From NCBI RefSeq assembly GCF_002005425.1, contig NZ_CP019704.1, positions 806,001 to 870,000 on the forward strand: 64,000 bases of DNA. The letters run 5' to 3'. The notes under the pieces were generated by a model that worked only from the letters and a program-made list of their open reading frames with translations, was not told the origin of the DNA and did no database searches. Source of the DNA: Polaribacter sp. BM10 (GTDB lineage: Bacteria > Bacteroidota > Bacteroidia > Flavobacteriales > Flavobacteriaceae). How positions within the stretch are numbered: the stretch's first letter is position 1; every line of letters starts with the position of its first letter. The position numbers were made by a program, and so were the translations under genes. Below, in pieces: positions 62,002-64,000 of this stretch.

Positions 62002-62023
62002 AAAAATATTGTAATTAAGTTGA

Positions 62024-64000
62024 TTAATTACCTACTTCATTTATAAATTTAATACGCATTAAACGTAATTCATCCTCATCATAGTCACCATCAAATTCAT
62101 CTAAAGCTTCTTGTATTTTATCAGTTTCTGCTTCCATGAAATAATCATAGATTTCTTCTTGTTGGTCTTCATCTAGAACATCATCTAAAGCATAATTAAT
62201 ATCTAGCTTTGTACCAGAAAAAATAATTGCTTCCATTTCTTTGATTAGTTCTGTCATTTCTAGACCTTTCGATTTCGAAATATCTTCTAAAGGAAGTTTT
62301 CTATCTGTATTCTGAATGATATATAACTTTATTCCAGAATTTGTACCTGTACTTTTTACAATTAAATCGTCTGGTCTTAAAATTTCATTTTCTGTAACAT
62401 AGTTAGAAATTAATGCTACAAATTCTTTACCAAATTTTCTTGCTTTACCTTCTCCTACTCCGTGAACTGTAGAAAGCTCTTCTAAATTAATAGGATATTT
62501 TAGAGCCATATCATCTAATGACGGATCTTGAAAAACAGCAAACGGAGGAACACCTTGTTTATTAGCTACTTTTTTACGTAAATCTTTTAAGAGTTTAACC
62601 AATGTAGCATCTGTTGCAGCACCAGCAGACTTAGCATTTGTAATTATTGTATTGTCATTTTCTTCAGAATAAGAATGATCTTCTGTCATCATAAAAGAAA
62701 CTGGTTTTTCTAAAAAGCTTTCTCCTTTTTTAGTTAATTTTACGACTCCGTATTGTTCTATTTCTTTTTTGATAAAGTTTACAACTAAAACTTGTCTAAC
62801 CAAAGCCATCCAATAAGCTGCTTTTTTCTCTTTACCAATTCCAAAAAATGGTTGTAAATGTGTTTTATGAGAAGTTAATAATGCATTTTCTTTACCTATT
62901 AAAGTATTTACAACTTCTTTAGATTTGTATTTTTGCATTGTATTTTTAACAACTGATAACAGTTTAATTACATCTTCTTTTGCTTCGTGTTTTTTCTTCG
63001 GATTTCTAGAATTATCATCCATATCGGCTCCTTCACCGTTTATTTCATCAAAATCTTCACCAAAATAATGTAATAAATATTTACGTCTATTCATAGAAGT
63101 TTCGGCATAACCTACAACTTCTTGTAACAAAGCATGACCAATTTCTTGTTCTGCTACTGGTTTACTAGACATAAATTTTTCTAACTTTTCTATGTCTTTA
63201 TAAGAATAAAAAGCCAAACAATAACCTTCACCATCATCTCTACCTGCTCTACCAGTTTCTTGGTAATAGCTTTCTAAACTTTTAGGAATATCGTGGTGTA
63301 TAACAAATCGAACATCTGGCTTGTCAATTCCCATTCCAAAAGCTATGGTAGCAACCACAATATCACAATCTTCCATCAAAAACATATCTTGATGTTTTGC
63401 TCTTGTTTTTGCATCTAAACCAGCATGATAAGGAACAGCATTTAAACCATTAACTTGTAATATTTGAGCTACTTCTTCTACCTTTTTTCTACTTAAACAA
63501 TATATAATACCAGATTTGCCAATTCTTTGTTTTACAAAACGAATAATATCTTTTTCTACTTCTTTGGTTTTTGGCCTAACCTCGTAAAATAAGTTTGGTC
63601 TATTAAAAGAAGCTTTAAATCTATTGGCATCTGTTATACCCAAAGTTTTTAAAATGTCTTCTTGTACTTTTTCAGTAGCTGTAGCAGTTAAACAAATAAC
63701 AGGTACATTATCTATAGCTTTAATTATGTGCTTTAAATTTCTGTATTCAGGTCTAAAATCGTGCCCCCATTCAGAAATACAATGCGCTTCATCTATTGCT
63801 ACAAAAGAAATTTTTTGAGTTCTTAAGAATAAAACATACTCTTCTTTAATTAAAGATTCTGGTGCTACGTATAAAAGTTTTGTAACTCCGTTAGAAATAT
63901 CGTCTTTAACTTTTGCTATTTCTGTTTTGTTAAGAGAAGAATTTAATACATGGGCAACACCATTATTTTCTGAAATACCTCTAATGGCATCTACTTGATT
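62024..64000 (-). CDS. recQ: ATP-dependent DNA helicase RecQ, partial (5' end outside)
   Basis: About 658 codons are visible; the N-terminal part with the Walker A motif lies beyond the right edge. The reading frame stays open to 64000. Visible are the DEAH box AIDEAHCISEWGHDFRPEYR, LTATATEKVQEDIL, the RecQ-C zinc/winged-helix region, and an HRDC domain (about 62380-62570). A C-terminal acidic helix-turn-helix part ends the protein. An in-frame TTG at 63643 is the Leu of KTLGITDANRF, not a start. RecQ unwinds DNA 3' to 5' in recombination and fork repair. Confidence 0.96.
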   Translation of the reverse strand, partial: NQVDAIRGISENNGVAHVLNSSLNKTEIAKVKDDISNGVTKLLYVAPESLIKEEYVLFLRTQKISFVAIDEAHCISEWGHDFRPEYRNLKHIIKAIDNVPVICLTATATEKVQEDILKTLGITDANRFKASFNRPNLFYEVRPKTKEVEKDIIRFVKQRIGKSGIIYCLSRKKVEEVAQILQVNGLNAVPYHAGLDAKTRAKHQDMFLMEDCDIVVATIAFGMGIDKPDVRFVIHHDIPKSLESYYQETGRAGRDDGEGYCLAFYSYKDIEKLEKFMSSKPVAEQEIGHALLQEVVGYAETSMNRRKYLLHYFGEDFDEINGEGADMDDNSRNPKKKHEAKEDVIKLLSVVKNTMQKYKSKEVVNTLIGKENALLTSHKTHLQPFFGIGKEKKAAYWMALVRQVLVVNFIKKEIEQYGVVKLTKKGESFLEKPVSFMMTEDHSYSEENDNTIITNAKSAGAATDATLVKLLKDLRKKVANKQGVPPFAVFQDPSLDDMALKYPINLEELSTVHGVGEGKARKFGKEFVALISNYVTENEILRPDDLIVKSTGTNSGIKLYIIQNTDRKLPLEDISKSKGLEMTELIKEMEAIIFSGTKLDINYALDDVLDEDQQEEIYDYFMEAETDKIQEALDEFDGDYDEDELRLMRIKFINEVGN

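Noticed and set aside
62024..63643. RecQ read as a complete gene starting at 63643
   Set aside because: The frame stays open to the window edge and contains DEAH and TATAT helicase motifs upstream; the TTG at 63643 is an internal Leu codon.
63624..63818. Plus-strand open frame near the right edge
   Set aside because: It lies antisense inside recQ, whose minus frame encodes conserved helicase motifs; no family match on the plus strand.
1..64000. CRISPR array, insertion sequence, prophage or toxin-antitoxin module
   Set aside because: No regularly spaced repeats, transposase, integrase, phage structural or toxin-antitoxin genes were recognised in any frame.

Overview
The window is very AT-rich, gene-dense chromosomal DNA from a member of the Bacteroidota, almost certainly a marine Flavobacteriaceae (Polaribacter/Tenacibaculum-like; the genus cannot be fixed by eye). 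The evidence is promoter -7 boxes of the TAnnTTTG type, the fused lpxC-fabZ gene, a split transketolase, the type IX secretion (T9SS) regulator PorX, a protein with a T9SS sorting tail, and an Oar-like TonB-dependent receptor. No insertion sequence, prophage, CRISPR array or plasmid function was seen.

Layout. 1-8.2 kb: partial old yellow enzyme, HPF, Maf, transketolase C-terminal half, beta-barrel protein, FKBP lipoprotein, HslR, phosphoribosyltransferase, AroK, tRNA-Lys and tRNA-Leu, a CarboxypepD_reg protein and a prohibitin. 8.3-18.2 kb: VWA membrane protein, fabG, and the lipid A operon lpxD-lpxC/fabZ-lpxA-efp-lpxD2 with sucD and an HD hydrolase. 18.4-25.3 kb: porX, tsaE, an alanine dehydrogenase-like gene, DUF4258, YdeI-like, trmH, a sirtuin and manA. 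25.3-46.0 kb: the accessory core (below). 46.1-64 kb: DUF6495, Oar-like receptor, rpsF-rpsR-rplI, ald, an ECF sigma/anti-sigma/OMP operon, mqo, priA, a structured intergenic repeat, THUMP methyltransferase, SAM methyltransferase, ZIP transporter and partial recQ.

The core looks like one functional unit. One half builds and exports a glycan: a response-regulator/GT2 glycosyltransferase fusion, a large GT-C-like membrane protein, an Ig-like secreted protein, a membrane-anchored GH5-like hydrolase, a GT4, a Wzx-like flippase, a STAS protein and a TPR/outer-membrane barrel exporter. The other half is a tightly coupled seven-gene signalling operon: response regulator, H-NOX, PAS histidine kinase, FIST, second histidine kinase, Hpt and LytTR regulator. 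H-NOX and FIST (NosP) are two different families linked to nitric oxide sensing. A T9SS-secreted protein lies between the halves, and its promoter carries two LytTR-type half-sites. Related short palindromes lie about 76-90 bp upstream of several start codons of this region.

The proposal, which is inference, is a nitric-oxide-responsive phosphorelay that controls surface polysaccharide through receiver domains and LytTR. No GGDEF, EAL or PilZ gene is visible, unlike Pel or cellulose systems.
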